From Grimontia celer (lineage in GTDB: Bacteria; Pseudomonadota; Gammaproteobacteria; Enterobacterales; Vibrionaceae): 64,000 nt of DNA. A program made the position numbers and the translations under genes. Within the stretch, counting starts at the first letter, position 1; each line of letters starts with the position of its first letter. Below, in pieces: positions 36,217 to 44,593 of this stretch. The DNA lies in assembly GCF_900055185.1 (NCBI RefSeq), contig NZ_FIZX01000001.1:1364001-1428000 (forward strand). Direction: 5' to 3'. Under the pieces are notes generated by a model. It saw nothing but the letters and a program-made list of their open reading frames with translations. It was not told the origin of the DNA and made no database searches.

Positions 36217-36480
36217 ATGAACTTACGAAACCTTGTCCTTATATCATCACTTCTCGTTGTCTTCCCATATTCAGCTAATGCAGATGCCCCAGCGACACAA
36301 GCAGAGAAAGTTGAGCAGGAACGTGTACGCGAATTGAAAAAACTAGAACAAGAAGCAAAACGTGACATGGACAAAATGGAACACGAAGCGGCCAAAGAGG
36401 CGGCTGAAATGGAACGTCAGCAGATGAAGAAGAAAGCAGCCTGCATAGGTAAAGACAAAACTTGCGAAGGCACGAGCTGA
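36217..36480 (+). CDS. Small secreted coiled-coil protein
   Basis: The 87-residue product has a signal peptide likely cut after ANA (residue about 22). Then comes an uninterrupted charged helix rich in Glu, Lys, Met and Ala (EKVEQERVRELKKLEQEAKR and following). It ends with a Cys pair (ACIGKDKTC) that could form a disulfide. A TAGGAG ribosome site precedes the ATG. I recognise no family; periplasmic location is inferred from the signal. Confidence 0.72.
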   Translation: MNLRNLVLISSLLVVFPYSANADAPATQAEKVEQERVRELKKLEQEAKRDMDKMEHEAAKEAAEMERQQMKKKAACIGKDKTCEGTS

Positions 36481-36501
36481 ACTCCCTCAATGTTTGATCA
36501 T

Positions 36502-36535
36502 AAGCGACCCAATCTGTGGTCGCTTTTTTGCTTTT
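36502..36535 (+). terminator. Intrinsic terminator of small secreted protein gene
   Basis: The stem AAGCGACC/GGTCGCTT with an 8-base loop is followed by TTTTGCTTTT. Confidence 0.85.
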
Positions 36536-36635
36536 AGGCCATCGGTGGACGCTGGGAAAAATATGATGCCACCTGATAGTGTGGAGCAAGAATCGACGGA
36601 GCCCGTTAGCGAAGAGAACATAGAACACATCAAAT

Positions 36636-36670
36636 AAAAAAGGCGGTCACTTAGACCGCCTTTTCTTTCT
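36636..36670. terminator. Intrinsic terminator of yjiH-like gene
   Basis: An 11-bp stem AAAAGGCGGTC/GACCGCCTTTT with loop ACTTA and A-run on its left side suits transcription from the right; the T-run on its right could also serve the left. Confidence 0.88.
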
Positions 36671-36679
36671 TGATTTCAC

Positions 36680-38050
36680 TTAGAAGATGATGTGGGCAAC
36701 ACCCGCTATCACTGGCAGAGTTACCAGAGTACGCAGAATAAAAATCATCACCAGTTCCCAAACCTTCACCGGGATCTTACTGCCCAGCAGCAGTGCACCC
36801 ACTTCAGACATGTAAATCAACTGGGTAACTGACAGTGTTGCCACAACGAAACGCGTCATTTCGTTATCAATATTCGCTGCAAGAACAGCCGGAATGAACA
36901 TATCCGCAATACCAATCAGCATGGTTTCTGACGCTGCGACAGCTTCAGGGATCTGCAGCATTTCCAGCAGAGGAACAAAAGGCATACCCAGAATCGTGAA
37001 TACTGGCGTGTATTCCGCGATGATCAGCGCAGACGTGCCAATTGCCATTACCACTGGCAGTACCCCGAACACCATGTCTGCGGCGTTTTGGAAGCCTTCT
37101 TTCAGAACATCACCCAAAGAGCGGATGTGAGAAGCGCGGTTCACTGCGCTTTTCACGCCGTACGAGAACAGGTTTTCACCTTCTGGCAGCGTCTCGTGCT
37201 CGAACGTTTTCTCTTCGCCGTTGACCAAGGTATTCTTTTTCCAGCAAAGAGGAGGAAGACGAGGCACAACAATAGCCGCTACGAAACCCGCCAGACAAAC
37301 TGTCAGGTAGAAAGGTACAAACATATGCTCAAGACCAACCTGAGCGATCACCACCAAGCTGAAGCTGATAGAAACAACTGAGAACGTGGTACCAACAATT
37401 GCCGCTTCACGTTCGGTGTAGTAGCCCTGCTCATATTGCTTGCTCGACATCAGGATAGCTACGCTGCCGTCACCTAACCAAGAGCTTGCACAGTCAACCG
37501 CTGAACGACCTGGTAATCCGAACAAAGGACGCATGATTTTAGTCATGAAAGTACCAATCAGCTCCAACAGACCAAAATTAGTCAGCAGTGGCAGGAAAAG
37601 GCCCGCGAAAACGAACACTGAAAGCAGTGTCGGTAGAAGATCTGCCAGCACAAAGCCGCCAGTCGCACCACCAATCACATGCTCTGGACCGAAGCCGAAA
37701 AAGGCCATCAGTACAAACGCCGCACCCAACAAACGCACTGTCAACCAGACTGGAGTCGCTAAAAAGAGGCCTGACAGGAATTTTGATTCAATAATAAAAC
37801 GAGGCTTTGTTGCAAGCGCCAGGACCGAGCCAATGGCACTAACCAGAATAATGCTGGTGACAACGATAGTGGCACTTTGGCCTAGTAAACCAAGGAATGA
37901 TTTAGCTAAAACAGCGATTGGAATAGTGAAACCGCCATCAATCATTACAGGTGTCATAAACAGCAAGACGCCCAGCAGAGATGGGATCAGGAACATCAAC
38001 AGATTCCGTGTTGATGAAGACGACGTTTGTAGTTCTTCTGTTTTTTGCAT
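36680..38050 (-). CDS. yjiH: YjiH-family nucleoside-gate membrane protein
   Basis: The 456-residue product is a polytopic inner-membrane protein with the nucleoside-recognition gate type of helices (GLPGRSAVDCASSWLGDGSVAILMSSKQYEQGYYTEREAAIVGTTFS region). The family is of unknown transport substrate in E. coli (YjiH). It has no signal peptide and ends in a hydrophobic helix. The promoter must lie in the 285-bp gap to its right. Substrate and direction cannot be told from sequence. Confidence 0.82.
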   Translation of the reverse strand: MQKTEELQTSSSSTRNLLMFLIPSLLGVLLFMTPVMIDGGFTIPIAVLAKSFLGLLGQSATIVVTSIILVSAIGSVLALATKPRFIIESKFLSGLFLATPVWLTVRLLGAAFVLMAFFGFGPEHVIGGATGGFVLADLLPTLLSVFVFAGLFLPLLTNFGLLELIGTFMTKIMRPLFGLPGRSAVDCASSWLGDGSVAILMSSKQYEQGYYTEREAAIVGTTFSVVSISFSLVVIAQVGLEHMFVPFYLTVCLAGFVAAIVVPRLPPLCWKKNTLVNGEEKTFEHETLPEGENLFSYGVKSAVNRASHIRSLGDVLKEGFQNAADMVFGVLPVVMAIGTSALIIAEYTPVFTILGMPFVPLLEMLQIPEAVAASETMLIGIADMFIPAVLAANIDNEMTRFVVATLSVTQLIYMSEVGALLLGSKIPVKVWELVMIFILRTLVTLPVIAGVAHIIF

Positions 38051-38272
38051 GGCGAAACTTCCTGAGCAATGCGTTGAGCGAAATAGATATTCACTAAAAG
38101 TGACTAATTGAGCGCAAGGTTAATGCAACCTGTTTTGCATGTAAACAATAAATAGTCATTTATATTGAATAAATTCACCAACAAGGTTTGATTGACCATT
38201 TTAGAGTCATTTATTGTATATATTTAACGCATTAATTGTTAATGACCTGTAAAATACACTAAGTTTAAGAAC

Positions 38273-38307
38273 AAAAAAACCGACCTTTATCAGGTCGGTT
38301 TTTTTAT
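38273..38307 (-). terminator. Intrinsic terminator of downstream-facing minus gene
   Basis: An 11-bp stem AAAACCGACCT/AGGTCGGTTTT with loop TTATC is flanked by A-rich and T-rich runs on each side. It ends the gene at 38336-39133 and lies before the yjiH start. Confidence 0.88.
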
Positions 38308-38335
38308 CATTTAGCGCATTCACATAAATGAATAT

Positions 38336-39133
38336 TTATCCAATCTTGCGGTTAATTTTTGCATATTCCGATTCCACCCATGCACTAAAGCCATCCATCA
38401 AAGCAACAACGGCACGTTTCTTCACAGGTTTACGCTCAATCAAATAGAAAAGGCGTTCTATTTCCAATAACTTATCGGGGTAATGACTAAGAAACGCCTC
38501 TGATGCGGGCTTCAAGTCAAACTCCCATTTCCGCTCTTTATGTGCCACCAGCCCAAAGCTTGCTCTGATAAGTCGCTCTGCGGCTTCCTGTGCCGCATCC
38601 AGTTGTGGTCCCCACTTGGTTGCAATAGCAATCTTATGGCGCAGGTCCTTCAGTCTGACTGCTAAATCATCATTCATGGCCTTCGACACTTCCCAGCTTA
38701 CTTCAAAGTGTCCGAAGCTCTTGCTGAGATTATCTCCGCTAAGGCAAACAGCGCAGTGTTTGAGAAAAAAGCCCCAACGGAAAATATTGGCCAAATTAGT
38801 CACTTCTTTCAGTGGTACGACATCAATAAGCACACGTTTTATCGCGTCGCTGGATTGTTCAATACGCCAGCGAACAGTGTTTAACGCCGCATATTCCTGC
38901 ACATTTAAAGCACGCGTGCAGACAAACAGTAGTGAGAGATCAGCGGTCTCCCCCGCCTCCCTCCTTGCCACATCGCCAGAAAGATAAAGGCTGTGAAAAA
39001 GCTCAGCGCCCATAGCAGATTGAATTTGGCGCACGGCGGCGGCAATGGGTTCAACATAAACAGGTTGAAACGGTCTCTCGTTATCCAACTCAGGTAACAG
39101 GCCACCACGCGGCTTGTTCTTGTACAAAGGCAT
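38336..39133 (-). CDS. Possible nucleotidyltransferase-like protein with helical C-terminus
   Basis: The 265-residue product has an N-terminal region (about 45-100) with LYLSGDVARREAGETADLSL. This is like the GS..R....D.D element of the minimal nucleotidyltransferase fold, but the second acidic residue position reads DLS rather than DxD, so activity is uncertain. Its C-terminal half (about 150-265) is helical and basic and could be HEPN-like. I do not recognise the family. A family A element remnant lies just upstream of its start and may overlap its promoter. Confidence 0.6.
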   Translation of the reverse strand: MPLYKNKPRGGLLPELDNERPFQPVYVEPIAAAVRQIQSAMGAELFHSLYLSGDVARREAGETADLSLLFVCTRALNVQEYAALNTVRWRIEQSSDAIKRVLIDVVPLKEVTNLANIFRWGFFLKHCAVCLSGDNLSKSFGHFEVSWEVSKAMNDDLAVRLKDLRHKIAIATKWGPQLDAAQEAAERLIRASFGLVAHKERKWEFDLKPASEAFLSHYPDKLLEIERLFYLIERKPVKKRAVVALMDGFSAWVESEYAKINRKIG

Positions 39134-39167
39134 GTCCTCGTTCGGGCAGCTTTAGTTTTCTATATTC

Positions 39168-39297
39168 TATACCCAAACGACCTGAAGATGCTCGCATTCA
39201 GAGGTCATCAATGCGTTCAATTCGAGGCAAATTTTACGAGGAATGGTGGTTCTATTTCCGTGGAATTTAGTATATACCCAAAGAAGCCCAAGGTGCT
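39168..39297. repeat. Partial family A element plus solo end
   Basis: Bases 39168-39269 repeat the left 100 bp of the element at 195-460 with only a few differences. The copy then stops, and at 39273-39297 a second degenerate end in the same direction begins TATACCCAAAGAAGCCCAAG. The middle and right half are missing, so this looks like a deleted copy. Confidence 0.72.
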
Positions 39298-39419
39298 GGT
39301 TCCAATATGAAATCGAGTGATTTATCGCTGCCTTTCTGAGCAATCACGTGTTGTGATGATTGGGAATTCGCTAACACCGTGGTGTAATGACACAAATTCA
39401 GAAATCCTGAGAGACCTCC

Positions 39420-39740
39420 ATGGAAACGCCTTTACTGTCAATTGACGAAACACTCGACACTGCCTTTGAGATCTTCTACGAAATGGCAGAGGACAATCTC
39501 GAATACGATGACATGCTGGCTTATCAAGAACGCTTCGATGAAGAAGGCGCCGGCGTTGCCGTAGAAGCAGAAAGCGATTGGGAAGGCCACGTGGCGTTTG
39601 AAGTAGACCGCGAAGTGTTTGTTGAAATCCGCATTGGCCTGACTTCTGGCGATACACTGGACGATGTGTTGGTGCGTATGCTAATAAGCCGCGACCCGGA
39701 ACAGAAGTTCTGTCATATGCTGTGGAAGCGTGCAGCATAA
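39420..39740 (+). CDS. DUF440 putative double-stranded DNA mimic protein
   Basis: The 106-residue product is strongly acidic and matches the E. coli YciU/H. influenzae HI1450 family in the pattern DETLDTAFEIFYEMAEDNLE and in FCHMLWKR at the end. Structures of this family show a surface like DNA, and it is thought to interact with HU-type proteins. The spacing of acidic residues fits. Its ribosome site is weak (GAGAGACC). Its stop codon TAA overlaps the end of a second-family inverted-repeat element. Confidence 0.85.
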   Translation: METPLLSIDETLDTAFEIFYEMAEDNLEYDDMLAYQERFDEEGAGVAVEAESDWEGHVAFEVDREVFVEIRIGLTSGDTLDDVLVRMLISRDPEQKFCHMLWKRAA

Positions 39741-40005
39741 GGGGCTGATGACCTTTGGTGATGATTTTTGCAGCAGTTTGTGGGGATTTTATGCAAGGCA
39801 GAAGCTTCGATGTGTAGCTAGCCTACATGAGAAGCTGATAACGCAGCAGAAATTTCCCACAAACGCTGCCCGAAGGGTTCTGCTCTAAGCGTTTTATGCT
39901 TTGTTGAGGTGTATTTGCTTAGAATGACTAGGCAGCACACACCTCGCCGCGCCTAAAACGCTTATAGCGAGAACAAAATTTAACCACCAAAGGTCAACAG
40001 CCCCT
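39740..40005. mobile_element. MITE-like element, family B (266 bp)
   Basis: Terminal inverted repeats of 25 bp (39740-39764 and 39981-40005), matching at 22 positions, begin AGGGGCTGATGACCTTTGGT. Inside are a second nested pair, TAAGCGTTTTA near 39888 and TAAAACGCTTA near 39953. The DUF440 stop codon overlaps the left end. No transposase or frame is present. The element could add a folded 3' end to the upstream message. Confidence 0.65.
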
Positions 40006-40008
40006 ATG

Positions 40009-40043
40009 AAAAAATGGGGGCCAGCAAAAACGTCCGCTGGCCC
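40009..40043 (-). terminator. Intrinsic terminator of nap operon
   Basis: The stem GGGCCAGC/GCTGGCCC with a 10-base loop has an A-run on its left that reads as a T-run on the minus strand. It ends napC. Confidence 0.85.
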
Positions 40044-40052
40044 GTTGGCAAG

Positions 40053-40655
40053 TTAAAACTGAAAATCTTTAGACGCGTCGTGGTTTCGTGGCAGTTTATG
40101 CGCAATACCTTTGTGACAGTCGATACAGGTTTGTCCCGCTTCTTCTGCTTTGTCATGCACGTTAGCTGCAACTGATTTCTGTGCGCTGAAATCCATAAAT
40201 TCGAAGTTATGACAGTTCCTACATTCTTGAGAGTCGTTTGCCTTCATTCGGTTCCACTCTCGGGTAGCCATTTCTAGTCGGTGATCTTCAAATTTTTGAG
40301 GTGTATCAACAATACCAAACGCTTTTGCATAGAGTTCCTTACTTGCCTGGATTTTACGTATCATTTTCGGGCCCCACTCTTTTGGCACGTGGCAGTCTGG
40401 ACACGTTGCCCTGACACCGCTTCGGTTGCTGTAGTGAATGGTTCCTACGTACTCCTGATAAACGTTATCTTGCATCTCGTGACAGCCGATACAAAACTCC
40501 TCGCGGTTCGTCATTTCCATCCCGGTGTTAAAGCCACCCCAGAAAATGATCCCCGCAATGAAGCCCAGTGTCAGCACCGTACCGATAGCCAAGCCACTCG
40601 GTGTTCTGAACCAGGTCCAGAATTTGGTGATGAATCCCGGTAGTTTCATCGTCAC
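40053..40655 (-). CDS. napC: NapC tetraheme quinol dehydrogenase
   Basis: The 200-residue product has an N-terminal membrane anchor (about 20-42) and four CxxCH heme sites: CIGCH, CPDCH, CRNCH and CIDCH. It belongs to the NapC/NirT family, which takes electrons from quinol and passes them to NapB and NapA in the periplasm. It is the last gene of napFDABC, three bases after napB, so the two are translationally coupled. Confidence 0.95.
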   Translation of the reverse strand: MTMKLPGFITKFWTWFRTPSGLAIGTVLTLGFIAGIIFWGGFNTGMEMTNREEFCIGCHEMQDNVYQEYVGTIHYSNRSGVRATCPDCHVPKEWGPKMIRKIQASKELYAKAFGIVDTPQKFEDHRLEMATREWNRMKANDSQECRNCHNFEFMDFSAQKSVAANVHDKAEEAGQTCIDCHKGIAHKLPRNHDASKDFQF

Positions 40656-40658
40656 CCC

Positions 40659-41093
40659 CTACTGGCCAAACTTACCGGCTGGAACAAACTCGTTCTCAAC
40701 CAGCTCTTCAGCCTGCACCTGAGGTACATGGCACTGAAGACAGAAATAACGGCGCGGCGATACATCAGTCAGCACCTTGTTGTCACGATCCATAAAGTGG
40801 GTAGGGCTGACTCGCGGTGCTCCCGTTTTACGGTAAACATCCACGTCATGGCACTGCAGACAAGCATTGTTAGATTGGTTGACCTGATAGCCTTCCACTG
40901 AATGAGGCACCATTGGTGGCTGGTTTACGTAGTTCAGCGCAAAGCGTTCCTGATGTTTGGGTACCGCTTTGATTTTTGGCACTTCATTGTTCGCGCCAAT
41001 CTCCTGATCACCACGCAATGAAGTGACTTCAGCAATGGCGACAGAACTCAAGAGCGCTGCAACAATAAGGGAAATAGAGATTTTCTTTTTCAT
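40659..41093 (-). CDS. napB: NapB diheme cytochrome subunit
   Basis: The 144-residue product has a signal peptide (AAALLSSVAIA type) and two CxxCH heme sites, CLQCHDVDV and CLQCHVPQ. It is the small electron-transfer subunit of periplasmic nitrate reductase and passes electrons from NapC to NapA. The ATG at 41093 follows AGGA; a start seven codons earlier is in frame but lacks a better site. Confidence 0.94.
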   Translation of the reverse strand: MKKKISISLIVAALLSSVAIAEVTSLRGDQEIGANNEVPKIKAVPKHQERFALNYVNQPPMVPHSVEGYQVNQSNNACLQCHDVDVYRKTGAPRVSPTHFMDRDNKVLTDVSPRRYFCLQCHVPQVQAEELVENEFVPAGKFGQ

Positions 41094-41170
41094 TGTCGGA
41101 TCCTTTCGAATCAAATTCTTTCAGTGTGCTGCGGGTAACCTCCCCACAGCACAGCCCGGATAAGTTGTCG

Positions 41171-43657
41171 TTACGCCTTCACAACCTTCACGGCCGCTTT
41201 CTTGAAGTCTGTTTCTTTAGAAAGTGGGTCGGTCGCATCCAGCGTCAGCTTGTTAACCAGCTGTCCGGCATCAAAGAACGGCATAAACACTAACCCTTCC
41301 GGTACGCGGTTACGCCCACGGGTTTCAACATGTGTTGCTACCTCACCCCGGCGCGAAATCACTCTCACCGCATCTCCACGGCGCAGACCACGGCGTTTTG
41401 CATCCAGTGGGTGCATGTAGACCACTGCATCCGGATACGCTTTGTAAAGCTCTGGAACGCGGCGGGTCATCGTGCCGGTATGCCAATGTTCCAACACACG
41501 TCCCGTTGACAGCCACAGGTCGTATTCTTCATCCGGCTCTTCCGCAGCCGGTTCGAAAGGCAATGCGAAAATCACCGCTTTCTTGTCAGGCTTACCGTAG
41601 AACGCAAAACCTTCTCCGGCATTCACGTATGGGTCGTGACCTTCTGCGTAACGCCATAGGGTTTCTTTGCCGTCTACGACTGGCCAGCGAAGACCACGAG
41701 CCTGGTGGTAGGTTTCGAAAGGTGCAAGGTCGTGTGCTTTGCCACGGCCAAATGCCGCGTACTCTTCAAACAGACCTTTCTGGATGTAGAAGCCAGCATC
41801 ACGCGCGTCGTCGTTCAGGCGGTCAGCCGGGATTTCATCCAGCTTGTACTCGTTGACTTGCCCATTGGCGAATAAAATGTCGAACAGGGTTTTGTCTTTG
41901 TACTCTGGCATTTTCGCAACCAGATCCGCAGGCCATACTTCACCGACTTTGATACGTTTAGACAGCTCAACAATTTGCCAAAGGTCAGACTTGGCCTCAC
42001 CCGGCGCCTTGATTTGCTGATACCAGAACTGGGTACGGCGCTCGGCATTACCATAGGCGCCCTCTTTCTCTACCCACATTGCCGTTGGCAGAATAAGGTC
42101 AGATGCCATCGCTGTTACCGTTGGATACGGGTCAGACGTAATGATGAAGTTTCGGGGGTCACGATAGCCTGGCAGACGCTCTTCGTTAATGTTCGGACCT
42201 GCCTGCATGTTGTTGTTACACATCACCCAATAGACGTTCAGCTTACCGTCTTTGAGCATGCGGTCTTGCAGAACAGCGTGATAACCCGGCTTCGGTGGAA
42301 TCGTTCCTTCAGGCAGTTTCCAGATTTTTTCCGCCATGGCGCGGTGTTTAGGGTTTGCTACTACCATGTCCGCAGGAAGACGGTGGGCAAAGGTACCCAC
42401 TTCACGCGCTGTACCACAGGCTGATGGTTGACCGGTCAGAGAGAACGGACCACAACCCGGCTTGGAGATTTTGCCCGTCAGCAGGTGAATGTTGTAGCAA
42501 AGGTTATTTGCCCATACACCACGTGTGTGTTGGTTGAAGCCCATAGTCCAATAAGAAACCACTTTGGTTTCCGGGTTGGCGTATAGCTCTGCCAGTGCAA
42601 TCAGTTGATCTTCTGGTACGCCAGACAACTCAGAAACCGACTTCACGTCGTAATCAGCAACAAATTTAGCGAAGGTGTCAAAGTCGATCGCTTCCGAAGC
42701 GCCACTGCCTGCGTTCTCTGCAGATTTTTCCAATGGATGAGTAGGACGCAGGCCATAACCGATATCGGTCGCGCCTTTGCGGAAGTTCACGTGTTTTTCG
42801 ATGAAAGATTTATCGACTTTATCGTTTTGAATAATGTAGTTGGCGATAAAGTTCAGGATCGCGAGGTCTGTCTGCGGCGTGAAGATAATGCCGTTGTCAG
42901 CCAGCTCAAAACTGCGGTGTTCATAGGTAGAAAGCACAGCGACTTTAACGTGATCTGCAGACAAACGGCGATCTGCCAAACGTGTCCACAAAATCGGGTG
43001 CATCTCAGCCATGTTAGAGCCCCAAAGCACGAACGCATCTGCTTGCTCCAGGTCATCATAACAACCCATTGGCTCATCCATACCAAAGGTACGCATAAAA
43101 CCCACTACCGCTGAAGCCATGCAGTGACGTGCATTCGGGTCAATGTTGTTAGAAAGGAAACCTGCTTTCATCAGCTTGGCTGCAGCATAACCTTCCCATA
43201 CTGTCCACTGGCCTGAGCCAAACATGCCCACTGTGGTTGGGCCGTTTTGTTGAATGGCTGTTTTGAACTTATCTGCCATGATATCCAGCGCTTCATCCCA
43301 GCTAACTGGAGTGAATTCGCCATCTTTGTCGTAAACGCCATCTTTCTTGCGCAGCAAAGGCTGCGTAAGACGATCGCTTCCGTACATGATTTTTGGCAGA
43401 AAATAGCCTTTCACACAGCTGAGGCCACGGTTTACCGGTGCTTCCGGGTCACCTTGAGACGCCACCACGCGGCCGTTCTGTGTACCCACCAGAATGCCAC
43501 AGCCCGTGCCACAAAAACGGCATGGTGCTTTATCCCATTTCACTTGCCCATCTGCCCCAGCAGCCTGAGCAATAGAAACCGGCAGCGTTACTCCTGCTGC
43601 ACTCGCCGCAGCTGCCGCGGCATTTGCCTTTAAAAATTTACGTCGTGTCAGGTTCAT
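41171..43657 (-). CDS. napA: NapA periplasmic nitrate reductase catalytic subunit
   Basis: The 828-residue product starts with a twin-arginine signal ([10 protein letters not shown]). The 4Fe-4S site [10 protein letters not shown] and the molybdopterin-binding domains follow, with Mo ligand cysteine region [17 protein letters not shown]. It reduces nitrate to nitrite in the periplasm with a bis-MGD cofactor. Its length is typical (E. coli NapA has 828). The start overlaps the napD stop by 4 bp. napFDABC, without napGH, fits the Vibrionaceae type. Confidence 0.97.
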   Translation of the reverse strand: MNLTRRKFLKANAAAAAASAAGVTLPVSIAQAAGADGQVKWDKAPCRFCGTGCGILVGTQNGRVVASQGDPEAPVNRGLSCVKGYFLPKIMYGSDRLTQPLLRKKDGVYDKDGEFTPVSWDEALDIMADKFKTAIQQNGPTTVGMFGSGQWTVWEGYAAAKLMKAGFLSNNIDPNARHCMASAVVGFMRTFGMDEPMGCYDDLEQADAFVLWGSNMAEMHPILWTRLADRRLSADHVKVAVLSTYEHRSFELADNGIIFTPQTDLAILNFIANYIIQNDKVDKSFIEKHVNFRKGATDIGYGLRPTHPLEKSAENAGSGASEAIDFDTFAKFVADYDVKSVSELSGVPEDQLIALAELYANPETKVVSYWTMGFNQHTRGVWANNLCYNIHLLTGKISKPGCGPFSLTGQPSACGTAREVGTFAHRLPADMVVANPKHRAMAEKIWKLPEGTIPPKPGYHAVLQDRMLKDGKLNVYWVMCNNNMQAGPNINEERLPGYRDPRNFIITSDPYPTVTAMASDLILPTAMWVEKEGAYGNAERRTQFWYQQIKAPGEAKSDLWQIVELSKRIKVGEVWPADLVAKMPEYKDKTLFDILFANGQVNEYKLDEIPADRLNDDARDAGFYIQKGLFEEYAAFGRGKAHDLAPFETYHQARGLRWPVVDGKETLWRYAEGHDPYVNAGEGFAFYGKPDKKAVIFALPFEPAAEEPDEEYDLWLSTGRVLEHWHTGTMTRRVPELYKAYPDAVVYMHPLDAKRRGLRRGDAVRVISRRGEVATHVETRGRNRVPEGLVFMPFFDAGQLVNKLTLDATDPLSKETDFKKAAVKVVKA

Positions 43658-43929
43658 CGTTCCACTCCTTCCAATGCATTTTCAGGCTCTTCTTCCTCGA
43701 CCTGATGAAATACAAGCGTCGCTGCCAGCACACCTGGCAACGCCTTAATTTGTTCAAACTTGTCCAATAAGCCACCGCGGCTTGAGCCTTCAATCACCAC
43801 CACCAGCTTTCCGGCTTCGCTGGAAGCAGGCACTTCTGTACCCGGGATTTTCTCAATCTCTGTGGTGACGTTTTTGATTTGGTCTGCAGCGGCATGAACC
43901 ACCAGACTGCTTACGTGATATTCATTCAT
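43654..43929 (-). CDS. napD: NapD chaperone for NapA
   Basis: The 91-residue product begins [13 protein letters not shown] and matches the NapD family, a small cytosolic chaperone that binds the twin-arginine signal of NapA and controls its export. It overlaps napF by 8 bp and napA by 4 bp, which indicates translational coupling within napFDABC. No catalytic motif is expected. Confidence 0.93.
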   Translation of the reverse strand: MNEYHVSSLVVHAAADQIKNVTTEIEKIPGTEVPASSEAGKLVVVIEGSSRGGLLDKFEQIKALPGVLAATLVFHQVEEEEPENALEGVER

Positions 43930-44407
43930 TGCCCGTCATCTCCATGGCGATGGCATTTGCAGGACAAGGCGCAATGCAAGCACCACAGCCGGTACAGTCC
44001 TGAAGATTTAAATGAGGTTGGGCGACTTGCCCTTGTGTGAGGCGGAAACGGATGGCGCGCGTATCACAAACATCGCTGCAACTGCGGCATTCCACCCCTT
44101 TGAAAGTGAGGCAGGAATCCTTAATGGTAATGACCTGTTCCCAGGGTTTTTCGGTTTCAGGGGCGAAAAGTTTCTCCGGACACTGTTCTGCGCAGGCATA
44201 GCAGAAGGTGCATTCGCCTTTGGAAAAATCGATAGAAGGGAAACCGCCGTCGCCATTCACGATCACTTGCTCCTCACACACGAGGTGACATTCACCACAG
44301 CGGGTACATTGATCAGTGAAGTTGTCGCGGTCAGCAATCCATGGCAAAGGCTGAACCTTTGCTTTTGCTGCACTTCTCAGAAAGAATCGGCGACGAGTAT
44401 CGACCAT
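43922..44407 (-). CDS. napF: NapF iron-sulfur protein
   Basis: The 161-residue product has four cysteine clusters of 4Fe-4S type: CTRCGECHLVC, CTFCYACAEQC, CRSCSDVC and CTGCGACIAPC. NapF is a cytosolic ferredoxin-like protein that aids NapA maturation. It begins the nap operon on this strand. The upstream 190 bp hold a NarP-type operator. Confidence 0.93.
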   Translation of the reverse strand: MVDTRRRFFLRSAAKAKVQPLPWIADRDNFTDQCTRCGECHLVCEEQVIVNGDGGFPSIDFSKGECTFCYACAEQCPEKLFAPETEKPWEQVITIKDSCLTFKGVECRSCSDVCDTRAIRFRLTQGQVAQPHLNLQDCTGCGACIAPCPANAIAMEMTGNE

Positions 44408-44491
44408 CTTGGACCTTAATCCTTAAAGCTCACATTTCATGAGCTACTTCTTAATTAAGGCCACGTTATGAAGAATTGAGAGGTGTATATA

Positions 44492-44507
44492 TACCTCTTA
44501 GGGGGTA
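44492..44507. promoter_or_regulatory. NarP-type 7-2-7 operator
   Basis: TACCTCT-TA-GGGGGTA fits the NarL/NarP heptamer TACYYMT in inverted arrangement with a 2-bp gap; only the first base of the second half differs. Its centre is about 92 bp from the napF start and the narQ start is on its other side. A second near-heptamer AGGTGTA lies at 44481-44487. Confidence 0.7.
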
Positions 44508-44530
44508 TATAGGGGGTGGTATTGCGCTAG

Positions 44531-44549
44531 ATCAATTTATCGAATTGAT
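44531..44549. promoter_or_regulatory. Inverted repeat ATCAAT-N7-ATTGAT near narQ
   Basis: The arms ATCAAT and ATTGAT are complementary with a 7-bp gap. The half-sites look like FNR half-sites, but in the opposite order to the TTGAT-N4-ATCAA consensus, so FNR binding is doubtful. It may be an operator of another factor or chance. Confidence 0.3.
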
Positions 44550-44593
44550 TTGGCTCACATTATGAAATCAAAATCGTAAGCTTGAATCTTAAG

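Noticed and set aside
44531-44549. FNR site near narQ
   Set aside because: The half-sites ATCAAT/ATTGAT are in the opposite order to the FNR consensus TTGAT-N4-ATCAA and the spacing is different.
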